From: Hyphomicrobium sp.
Lineage (GTDB): Bacteria; Pseudomonadota; Alphaproteobacteria; Rhizobiales; Hyphomicrobiaceae
DNA length: 64,000 bases
NCBI GenBank assembly: GCA_019751875.1
Contig: JAIEMV010000013.1
Coordinates: forward strand, 292,581 to 356,580
Direction: 5' to 3'
Shown: positions 57,815 to 64,000 of the stretch, piece by piece
Position numbering within the stretch: position 1 is the stretch's first letter
Layout of the letters: every line of letters starts with the position of its first letter
Program-made: the position numbers and the translations under genes
Notes under the pieces: generated by a model
Told to the model about the DNA's origin: nothing
The model's input: the letters and a program-made list of their open reading frames with translations, nothing else
Database searches by the model: none

Positions 57815-58750
57815 ATGGTTGTGACCACGCCAATTCCCGAACTGCATTGGAACAATGTGCATCTGGACCGGGCTTCTGCATATCCTTGGGAAGCTCTTGT
57901 TGAAACCCAATATTTTGTCGACTTCTTGAGTGAACTTGAGCGGTCACTTGAACACAAATTTGCGTCGTACGCATTTTTTGTTCTCAGCTCACAAGCTCTA
58001 GCCGTCGATCCGCACTCTTTAAAGCATGAGCATCCGCGAAAAGTTCTATTTCATATTTCTGATGAGAACGGTGTCGTTCCGACGCAGTGGCAGAACGACT
58101 ATCACGCCATCTTTAAATCCTACATCAAGCAAGATCGACCCGCCCAAAATATTTTCTCATTCCCAGTAGGATGCGTCAACGGGGTCATATTTGAGACGCC
58201 AAAATCCGTAGCTGAGAGGCCATTTAATGTATTCTACTCGGGCAATCTGAATGCGAACCGTTTATCGCTCTACACCGCCCTTCATCCCCGACTGAGATAC
58301 CGCGCCAAGCAAGCTGCCGCAGAAGAGGTGCGACGAACAATTAGCACACTTCCACGAGTGTTTGATCAGACTTGGGCAGACTCATATATCAGGTTCACTG
58401 ATGGCTTCCTAAGGGGGCTTTCACGCGCCGAATACGGTCGCCGTTTATTGGATAGCCGCATTGTGTTGTGCCCAATGGGCTTCAGGAGTCCAGAGACGTT
58501 TAGGCACATGGAAGCATTGAGGGCTGGAGCGGTACTCGTTTCAGAGTACCTTCCGAATACGCGACTGTACCGTGACTCACCAATTCTTACGATCAAGGAT
58601 TGGCGTGTGGCTATCGATACTGTTACGAACCTCATTAAAGATCAGGATAGACTTGCTGAGCTTCAGTTGCGATCACTGCAATGGTGGGACGAGGTGTGTT
58701 CGCCAAAGGCAACGGCTCGCTATGTTGCCGACATCTTGCGCGGAATCTGA
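57815..58750 (+). CDS. Exostosin/GT47-like glycosyltransferase
   Basis: A 311-residue protein in visibly AT-richer DNA than its neighbours. The C-terminal half reads FTDGFLRGLSRAEYGRRLLDSRIVLCP, GFRSPETFRHMEALRAGAVLVSEYLPN, close to exostosin-like (GT47 fold) transferases; the N-terminal half contains FNVFYSGNLNANR. GGAG lies before the ATG. Probably transferred in from a source of lower GC; the sugar and acceptor are unknown. It lies between the truncated chemoreceptor and the IS1595 element. Confidence 0.72.
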   Translation: MVVTTPIPELHWNNVHLDRASAYPWEALVETQYFVDFLSELERSLEHKFASYAFFVLSSQALAVDPHSLKHEHPRKVLFHISDENGVVPTQWQNDYHAIFKSYIKQDRPAQNIFSFPVGCVNGVIFETPKSVAERPFNVFYSGNLNANRLSLYTALHPRLRYRAKQAAAEEVRRTISTLPRVFDQTWADSYIRFTDGFLRGLSRAEYGRRLLDSRIVLCPMGFRSPETFRHMEALRAGAVLVSEYLPNTRLYRDSPILTIKDWRVAIDTVTNLIKDQDRLAELQLRSLQWWDEVCSPKATARYVADILRGI

Positions 58751-58917
58751 AGTTGGTCATGCTGAGACTGAGATGAGAAGGCGTGAAATGGCCGTACGTT
58801 CCTTGAGCATATTTCATTACTTCCGCGTGCCGCTATTACTGAGAACTGATTTAGTTCATTTTGGACCTGCAGCCGCCGATCGACGAGCGATGTGCTCGTA
58901 AGCCCGACATAAGGTCA

Positions 58918-59947
58918 CCTGATTACGCACCATGCTAAGCCTTCACGGCGCCATTGTGTCGGGGGAAAATGCGAGCCGATCGAGGGAGATGATCATGGCT
59001 CGCAACCGCATCCAGTTTCAGAAGGGTCTCTCGGAGACCGGTTTCCAGGCTCTCTACGGCGACGAGGAGGCGTGCCGCGCGCTGGTCGTCGCGTGGCGGT
59101 GGCCGAATGGCTTCGTGTGCCCGAAGTGCTGCGGCACCGGGCACTGCATCGTCGGTCCGAGGCGGCTCTTCCAGTGCAACGCGTGCCGGCGCCAAACCTC
59201 GCCGACGGCAGGCACGGTCTTCGCTTCCACGAAGGTGCCGCTCACGACCTGGTTCCGCGCCATGTACCTGATCACGCAGACCAAGCAGGGGATCTCGTCG
59301 ATCGAACTCGGGCGGCGGCTCGGCACGACGCAGACGACGGCGTGGAAGATCAAGACCAAGCTCGCCGAGGTGATGCGGATCGCGGGCAACAAGGAGAAGC
59401 TCACGGGCCGCGTGGAAATGGACGACGCCTATCTCGGTGGCGAGAAGGGCGGCGGCAAGACGGGACGCGGCAGCCCCGGCAAGAAGCCGATCGTCGTGGC
59501 GGTTCAGACGGATGAGAAGGGCCGGCCGCGTAAGATCAAGCTACGCCGCATCGCGCGGTTCAAGCGAGCCCGCGTGAAAGCCCTCGCGAAGCGCATCATC
59601 GCGCCCGGATCGACCGTGGTCACCGACGGGCTCGCCTGCTTCCGTGGCGTCGAGGATGCCGGCTGCGAGCACGTCGCGCTCATGACCGGCGGCGGTCGCA
59701 GGGCCGCGCAACACCCGGCCTTCAAGTGGGTCAATACCATGCTCGGCAACATCAAGACCGCGATCGTGGCCACCTATCGCGCCGTGCGCAAGAAGCACAT
59801 GGTCCGCACGCTCGCCGAGTTCGAATGGCGCTTCAACAACCGCGTCGATCTCGCGAGCATGATCCCCGCGCTTGGCCGCGCCGCCGTCGCTGCGAAACCC
59901 GCGCCATACTGGTGGCTCAAGACGGCTGACTATGGTGCGTAATCAGG
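58918..59947 (+). mobile_element. Complete IS1595-family insertion sequence with 8-bp target duplication
   Basis: Terminal inverted repeats CCTGATTACGCACCAT (58918-58933) and its reverse complement (59932-59947) are 16/16 identical. The 8-bp target duplication TAAGGTCA is present on both sides (58910-58917 and 59948-59955), the length expected for the IS1595 family. The only gene inside is the transposase. Intact ends, identical repeats and an exact duplication suggest a recent insertion. Confidence 0.95.
58989..59942 (+). CDS. IS1595-family transposase
   Basis: About 317 residues (ATG at 58989, or 58995 with AGGGAG upstream). A zinc ribbon (FVCPKCCGTG, FQCNACRRQ) and a DDE-type core: EMDDAYLGGEK carries the first Asp, VTDGLACF the second, and the end EFEWRFNNR is typical; HPAFKWVNTMLGNIKTAI is the family's conserved block. 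Matches the IS1595 (ISXO2-like) group. Confidence 0.93.
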   Translation: MIMARNRIQFQKGLSETGFQALYGDEEACRALVVAWRWPNGFVCPKCCGTGHCIVGPRRLFQCNACRRQTSPTAGTVFASTKVPLTTWFRAMYLITQTKQGISSIELGRRLGTTQTTAWKIKTKLAEVMRIAGNKEKLTGRVEMDDAYLGGEKGGGKTGRGSPGKKPIVVAVQTDEKGRPRKIKLRRIARFKRARVKALAKRIIAPGSTVVTDGLACFRGVEDAGCEHVALMTGGGRRAAQHPAFKWVNTMLGNIKTAIVATYRAVRKKHMVRTLAEFEWRFNNRVDLASMIPALGRAAVAAKPAPYWWLKTADYGA

Positions 59948-60525
59948 TAAGGTCATGAACTAGGGCGTGGGCAGCGCGGCCTCGTCCTCCACATTCATCG
60001 GCAGCCGCGCACACTGACGAGTTACCCCCTAGCGGACACTCGCGCCCGGCTCTCGGTCGTCCTCTAGTCGAGCGTGCTCGATGACCGCTCCTGGGATCAC
60101 GCGGCTTTGTGCGGCGCAGAATCGGAGGCGATGCGTTGGGCGGCTTATGGCCCTGGGCAGAAAGTCACCTGACGGCAGCTGCTGAAGGTGTCGCGTCGGT
60201 GTTCCCACTCTGTACCCGGACTGGCAGCTGAGCGCTCGGCAGAGCCAGGTTTCCTCCGCCAGTACTGACCCCGAGGGTCGGCCCACATCCTCGATCACGT
60301 CGCAGGATGGATAAAGAATTCCCGCCACCAGCCCAGAGGGCCCCCTCCAAAGACCGCGCGCCGCATGGTATAAGCGAAGCCGACTTGCAGCCCCGCCCCC
60401 AGCGGGCGGGGCCGCGGGCGCCAGAACCTCAGAACGACAATCCGATCCACCTGAGGTGACCGCCGCCCGCGTCATCGCGCGATCACGCGCGCGCCACGGC
60501 ACCTCGCAATGAGAGTGTCGTTTGT
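59948..60525. other. Gene-free stretch between the IS and the methyltransferase
   Basis: No gene supported; it contains a GC-rich hairpin (60390-60412) and the region before the methyltransferase ATG. Confidence 0.4.
60390..60412. terminator. GC-rich hairpin
   Basis: GCCCCGCCC (60390-60398) pairs with GGGCGGGGC (60404-60412), nine base pairs around a 5-base loop. In a gene-free stretch before the ParB-methyltransferase gene; no T run follows. Could be a terminator of transcription from the IS side or a regulatory structure. Confidence 0.4.
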
Positions 60526-61848
60526 ATGAGCAAGCTATCGATCACCAACCTCCCCGTGACGGGGCTCAGGCCCTACCCGGGCAATGCGCGCACCCACAGC
60601 GCCAAGCAGATTGCCGAGATCGCGACCAGCATCAAGGCGTTCGGTTTCAACAACCCCGTGCTCGTCGACAAGAACGACACGATCATCGCCGGGCACGGCC
60701 GTGTCGCGGCGGCGAAGAAGCTTGGCCTTGATACGGTGCCGTGCGTGCGGCTCGAGCACCTCAGCAAGGCCGAGAAGCGTGCCTACATCCTCGCCGACAA
60801 CAAGCTGGCTGAGAAGGCCGGCTGGGATCGCGACATCCTGGCGATCGAGCTGCAGCACCTCGCTGACCTCGATCTCGATTTCGACATCACGGCGACCGGC
60901 TTCGAGATGGCAGAGATCGACCTCCTCCTCTCGGACGCCGATGCGGACCAGGCCGATCCGGCCGACGCCGTGCCGGAACTCGCAGTCGGCCCCGCAGTGA
61001 CTCAGCCCGGCGACGTCTGGCAGATCGGCCGGCACCGCCTCATCTGCGGCGACTCGACCCTGTCGGAGACCTATGCCCGTCTGCTCGTCGGCGAGCGCGC
61101 GCAGATGGTCTTCACCGACCCGCCGTACAACGTGAGGATCGACGGTCATGTCTCGGGCCTCGGCGCGACCAAGCACCGCGAGTTCGCGATGGCGTCCGGA
61201 GAAATGTCCGAGGCCGAGTTCACGCGTTTTCTGAAGGATGTCTTCGCGCAGCTCGCCGGTCATGCCGTCGATGGCGCCATTCACTTCGTCTGCATGGACT
61301 GGCGCCACGTCGGCGAGGTGCTCGCCGCTGCGACGCCGAACTACACCGAACTCAAGAACATCTGCGTTTGGGCCAAGACCAACGGCGGCATGGGCTCGCT
61401 CTACCGCTCGCAGCACGAACTGGTCTTCGTCTACAAGAACGGCCGCGCGCCGCACATCAACAACGTCGAGCTGGGGCGTCACGGCCGCTACCGGACGAAC
61501 GTCTGGCAGTACGCCGGTGCCAACGCCTTCAGCGCGACGCGTGACGGCGACCTTGCGATGCACCCGACCGTGAAGCCGGTCGCGCTCGTCGCCGACGCCA
61601 TCCTCGATTGCTCGCGCCGCAAGGGCATCGTGCTCGACGCCTTCGCCGGTTCAGGCACGACGCTGGTCGCGGCCGAGCGCACGGGCCGTCGCGGCTACGG
61701 CATCGAGCTCGACCCGCTTTATTGCGATGTGATTGTGCGCCGTCTGGCGACCGTTGCCGGACTCGAGGCCGTGCACGCCGAGAGCGGGCGCACGTTCTCA
61801 GATCTTGCCGCCGAGCTGGCGATGCCGGCCGTCGAGGAGGCCCTGTGA
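60526..61848 (+). CDS. ParB-domain DNA methyltransferase (N4/N6 type, beta-like order)
   Basis: A 440-residue protein. N-terminal ParB-like domain (about 1-110: YPGNARTHSAKQIAEIATSIKAFG, IIAGHGRVAAAKKLG) followed by a methyltransferase with DPPY at 198-201 (TDPPYNVRI) and FAGSGTT at 373-379; motif IV precedes motif I, as in the beta group. This fusion is common in alphaproteobacterial prophage and mobile elements. Its TGA overlaps the next ATG. Could protect mobile DNA from restriction. Confidence 0.87.
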   Translation: MSKLSITNLPVTGLRPYPGNARTHSAKQIAEIATSIKAFGFNNPVLVDKNDTIIAGHGRVAAAKKLGLDTVPCVRLEHLSKAEKRAYILADNKLAEKAGWDRDILAIELQHLADLDLDFDITATGFEMAEIDLLLSDADADQADPADAVPELAVGPAVTQPGDVWQIGRHRLICGDSTLSETYARLLVGERAQMVFTDPPYNVRIDGHVSGLGATKHREFAMASGEMSEAEFTRFLKDVFAQLAGHAVDGAIHFVCMDWRHVGEVLAAATPNYTELKNICVWAKTNGGMGSLYRSQHELVFVYKNGRAPHINNVELGRHGRYRTNVWQYAGANAFSATRDGDLAMHPTVKPVALVADAILDCSRRKGIVLDAFAGSGTTLVAAERTGRRGYGIELDPLYCDVIVRRLATVAGLEAVHAESGRTFSDLAAELAMPAVEEAL

Positions 61849-62183
61849 TGTCCAAGAAGAAGAGGTCCAAAGGCAAGGACACGCCGCAGCTCGACATCGC
61901 GGAGATCCTCACGCAGCCGGTCATGGTCGGTCGCAACGGAAAGAAGCAGAGCATGTCGTCGTTCGAGGTGCGGCTCCGCGCACAGGTCAGGAAGGCGATC
62001 AAAGAAGAGAGCATGCCCGCGATCGAGAACGTGCTGCGCGTGGCGAGGCAGTTCGACCTTGTCATGCCGCCGCCTCCTGCGCCCGACAACGGCGGCGTGT
62101 TGGTCGTGCCGAACCGGCTCACCAAGGCGTCTTGGGAGGCGCTGTTCGAGAAGCCGAAGACCGACAGCAAAACGGAGAGCTGA
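61848..62183 (+). CDS. Small phage-like hypothetical protein
   Basis: A 111-residue basic protein (MSKKKRSKGKDTPQLDIAEI start, TGATG overlap with the methyltransferase). It contains an amphipathic middle (SSFEVRLRAQVRKAIKEESMPAIENVLRVARQF) and a Pro-rich end. No domain recognised; the basic start and context suggest it acts with the DUF5681 protein downstream. Confidence 0.6.
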   Translation: MSKKKRSKGKDTPQLDIAEILTQPVMVGRNGKKQSMSSFEVRLRAQVRKAIKEESMPAIENVLRVARQFDLVMPPPPAPDNGGVLVVPNRLTKASWEALFEKPKTDSKTES

Positions 62184-62238
62184 CGGCACGCGACGAGAAC
62201 CTCAGAACCCCTCTGCCAACACGAGAGGAGACGGCGAC

Positions 62239-62679
62239 ATGCAGAGCGATGACGAGCAGAGGATTGATGACCAGGGCTACGATGGCCCGCCTATCGAGCC
62301 GCGCATCGGCTACAAGACGCCGCCGAAGGAGCACCAGTTCAAGAAGGGCCGATCAGGCAACCCCAAGGGCAGACCAAAAGGCACACAGAGCCACGCCAAG
62401 ATCGCCCAAAAGGTGTTGTCGGAGACGCATGTCCTCAGCGAGAACGGTCGCAAAGAAATTCGTACAACGATGGAACTCGTCATTCTGAAGCTGCGCCAGC
62501 TCGCGTTCAGCGGCAACAACCGCGCCAACAAGCTGATGGATAAGCTTGCTGCCGAATACGATCCGCAGAAGCCCAAGAATCGCGCCGGCCGGCTGGTGGT
62601 CCCGGGGCGGCTCACACCCGAGTCCTGGGAGCAGCAGTTCGGTGCCGACGTTTCGGCGAAGCAGGGCAAGGACGAATAG
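62239..62679 (+). CDS. DUF5681 domain protein
   Basis: A 146-residue protein with YKTPPKEHQFKKGRSGNPKG near residue 30, the DUF5681 signature (family found in phage and mobile elements next to ParB-methyltransferase genes). GAGGAG before the ATG. Its C-terminal part resembles the preceding small protein (LVVPGRLTPESWEQQF versus LVVPNRLTKASWEALF), which suggests the two are related by duplication. Confidence 0.75.
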   Translation: MQSDDEQRIDDQGYDGPPIEPRIGYKTPPKEHQFKKGRSGNPKGRPKGTQSHAKIAQKVLSETHVLSENGRKEIRTTMELVILKLRQLAFSGNNRANKLMDKLAAEYDPQKPKNRAGRLVVPGRLTPESWEQQFGADVSAKQGKDE

Positions 62680-62688
62680 GCAGGCCAT

Positions 62689-62710
62689 GCGCGGCAGTCG
62701 GCTGCCGCGC
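62689..62710. terminator. Bidirectional 9-bp hairpin with TCGG loop
   Basis: GCGCGGCAG (62689-62697), loop TCGG, CTGCCGCGC (62702-62710): perfect nine-pair stem in the 42-base gap between the convergent DUF5681 and nuclease-like genes. No T run, but position and stem are what one expects of a shared terminator. Confidence 0.65.
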
Positions 62711-62720
62711 CGCCGGTCCG

Positions 62721-63323
62721 TCACACGGTGCTGCGTGACTCGTTGGAGAGCGCCGCAAGAAGAGCGGCCACCAGTGCGTGGGCGTCGTCGTGGCGGTACT
62801 GACGGCAGCGGTCGCGTGCGTCCGGCTTGATACTGGGTCGCAGGGCGAACTTGTCGGGCTGTTCGGTGGCGACCGTTGCCATGGATGCCGTTGGGATGAG
62901 CCAGAACGCCGCCAGCACCATCCGCACCGGATCGAAATGGACGAGCAGCAGATACTCGCCATCCGTTGCACTGTGCGTCGCCTTGCGGACGTCGAACTGG
63001 ACGGTTTCCCGGGCGGCATTGGCGATCGCCGACTTGACTTGGATCGCAACGCTGCGGCGCGTCACCTTGTCGAGCACGATGAGGTCGAGGCCGTGGTCGT
63101 CGGCGAGCGGCACGAAAGGCGCCAGACGCCCCTCCGATGCGATGAGGAGCGCGCTGGCGACCATCTGCTCGGTCACCTTGCCCTTCTGCGTCGAAGTGAG
63201 TTGCGCGCCGATCGTCACTGTCGCCTCCGTGCCGGATTTCTTGCCGAACCTGAGACTTATCGTCATCGGTCGGGGCAACGGTTCGCTCCGTTCGGCTGTG
63301 AAGTCCAGAGAAATGAGACTCAT
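62721..63323 (-). CDS. PD-(D/E)XK nuclease-fold protein (DUF4365-like)
   Basis: A 200-residue protein. KGKVTEQMVASALLIASEG supplies E52, LADDHGLDLIVLDK supplies D80 (GLDL), and SVAIQVKSAI supplies the Q-x-K end (Q95, K97): the E...GxDLxV...(D/E/Q)xK pattern of PD-(D/E)XK nucleases. The position is divergent from an XRE gene 42 bases away and near a DNA methyltransferase. Restriction-like activity is a hypothesis only. An ATG at 63266 is an alternative start. Confidence 0.6.
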   Translation of the reverse strand: MSLISLDFTAERSEPLPRPMTISLRFGKKSGTEATVTIGAQLTSTQKGKVTEQMVASALLIASEGRLAPFVPLADDHGLDLIVLDKVTRRSVAIQVKSAIANAARETVQFDVRKATHSATDGEYLLLVHFDPVRMVLAAFWLIPTASMATVATEQPDKFALRPSIKPDARDRCRQYRHDDAHALVAALLAALSNESRSTV

Positions 63324-63365
63324 CGTCTGTAGTTTGATCGACTGAGGTGTCGGAATCCTTAGCCG

Positions 63366-63596
63366 ATGGACGTGCGCCGCCGGCTAGGGCTGAACCTGAA
63401 GAAACTGCGGGAGGAGCAAGGCTTCTCGCAGGGGAGCTTTGCCGACCACTGCGGCCTGCACCGGACCTACATCAGCGGCATCGAGCGCGGCGTCAGGAAC
63501 CCGACCGTGGTCATCCTCGACAAGATCGCCAAGGCGTTGAAGGTCCCGGCGGGACAGCTGCTGGATGAAAGCAGGGTAGCCGCAAAGAAGTCGTAG
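63366..63596 (+). CDS. Small XRE-family regulator
   Basis: A 76-residue protein that is almost only a Cro/CI-type helix-turn-helix: GLNLKKLREEQGFSQGSFADHCGLHRTYISGIERGVRNPTVVILDKIAKALKVPAGQLL. Size and divergence from the nuclease-like gene resemble controller (C) proteins of restriction-modification systems, or a phage-type repressor. No strong ribosome site before the ATG, so it may be translated from a leaderless transcript. Confidence 0.82.
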   Translation: MDVRRRLGLNLKKLREEQGFSQGSFADHCGLHRTYISGIERGVRNPTVVILDKIAKALKVPAGQLLDESRVAAKKS

Positions 63597-64000
63597 CGTG
63601 GGGTTCGATCCATATCCGCCGGAACGAGAAGTGTGCGCTGCTGCATTGCGCTACGAATTAACTATCGGCGCCATCTGGACAAATAAAGTTCCGCGATGCG
63701 ATGGAAGGAGATCTATCGCTCGAATTGAGGCAGTGGTACAAATGACGAAGTAGTGGAGCGATAAGTCGCCTACTATCGAACTTTGAACCCAAGAACGAAA
63801 TCGCAGATTGGATGATCGCCGCTCTTGCGGCGCGCGCCCTAATGCGTGTTTCGTTCTTGGGTTTTTCCGTTTCAACCGGCAAACAGGGAGATTCCCATGC
63901 CGCCACGGACTACCAAAGAAAATGGCTGTGTTTGATGCTCTTGTTGAACCCTATGCCAGTGCGGCGGCAACGCAGCTCATTCGCGTGAACGCCTCGCCCT
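63597..64000. other. Right-end stretch, mostly non-coding, possible partial gene at the edge
   Basis: No complete gene. A plus-strand frame from ATG at 63922 (opening MAVFDALVEPYASAAATQL) runs off the window; it lacks a good ribosome site. A 12-codon frame at 63898 has GGGAG upstream but stops at once. The long hairpin at 63786-63863 lies here. Confidence 0.4.
63786..63863 (+). terminator. Long hairpin, 15-bp perfect stem with inner hairpin and T run
   Basis: AACCCAAGAACGAAA (63786-63800) and TTTCGTTCTTGGGTT (63849-63863) are exact reverse complements; the enclosed 48 bases contain a second hairpin (CGCCGC-TCTT-GCGGCG). TTTTT follows the right arm. Either a strong terminator or a small structured element end. 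Confidence 0.55.

Noticed and set aside
60535..61563. 342-codon frame antisense to the ParB-methyltransferase gene
   Set aside because: No homology seen; the plus strand has ordered methyltransferase motifs.
1..64000. CRISPR arrays, tRNA or rRNA genes
   Set aside because: No regularly spaced direct repeats and no cloverleaf or rRNA-like sequence noticed on either strand by eye; short tRNAs could still be missed without a dedicated search.

Overview
The window reads as chromosome of an alphaproteobacterium of the order Hyphomicrobiales (Bradyrhizobium / Rhodoplanes / Hyphomicrobium relatives). The evidence is a coxMNOP-type oxidase operon with a subunit II-cytochrome c fusion, DUF992 and DUF1236 proteins, a SigF/NrsF sigma pair, EcfG-like GGAAC-N16/17-NGTT promoter candidates, and a recombinase-ParB-RepB module of rhizobial type. 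No rRNA, tRNA or CRISPR was seen. Species cannot be assigned from sequence alone.

Layout. 1-4.7 kb: small exported and stress proteins (Gly-rich tail, DUF992, DUF1236, CsbD) and a PQQ alcohol dehydrogenase carrying the lanthanide-type Asp pair. 4.7-10 kb: DUF2254 membrane protein, then a compact heme-copper oxidase set (CtaG-like, a subunit II with no CuA domain, a subunit I/III fusion, a small membrane protein). 10.4-14.7 kb: envelope/stress membrane block (UPF0114, two-gene amphipathic/holin-like pair, DUF3618, YihY, DUF1622). 14.8-22.5 kb: GMC oxidoreductase, S41 protease, YbaK deacylase, cytidylate kinase-like/BON protein, a 47-residue exported peptide and two glycosyltransferases. 22.5-28.3 kb (minus): sigF-nrsF-arsM-pstSCAB, an arsenic/phosphate block under a metal-stress type sigma factor. 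28.8-34.1 kb (minus): flavodoxin-like reductase, DUF547 protein, and a tight rSAM-disulfide reductase-TVP38 operon. 34.6-44.3 kb: metabolic genes (exported methyltransferase, XRE-cupin regulator, RidA, PDR-type reductase, MOSC, DHFR, LysR, BASS transporter, TPP enzyme). 44.3-50.6 kb: remnants, then cytochrome c-coxMNOP-cytochrome c and a second CtaG-like gene. 51.6-63.6 kb: GC-rich mobile/accessory DNA (TacAT-like toxin-antitoxin, serine recombinase with two ParB-like proteins, truncated chemoreceptor, AT-richer exostosin-like glycosyltransferase, complete IS1595 element with 8-bp target duplication, ParB-DNA methyltransferase with two small phage-like proteins, PD-(D/E)XK-like nuclease divergent from an XRE regulator).

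How it fits together. Two aerobic terminal oxidases, both departing from canonical proton-channel residues, share the window with a PQQ dehydrogenase and several cytochromes c that could feed electrons to them. A roughly 160-180 bp cassette (small membrane gene plus spacer) occurs upstream of both the PQQ dehydrogenase and the cytochrome c/coxMNOP operon, the second copy being frameshifted. The SigF/NrsF pair has two exact GTAACC-N16-CGAA promoter matches in the window, before a 47-residue exported peptide and before the DUF547 gene, suggesting a local metal/oxidant regulon that may include the adjacent arsenic methylation and phosphate-uptake genes.
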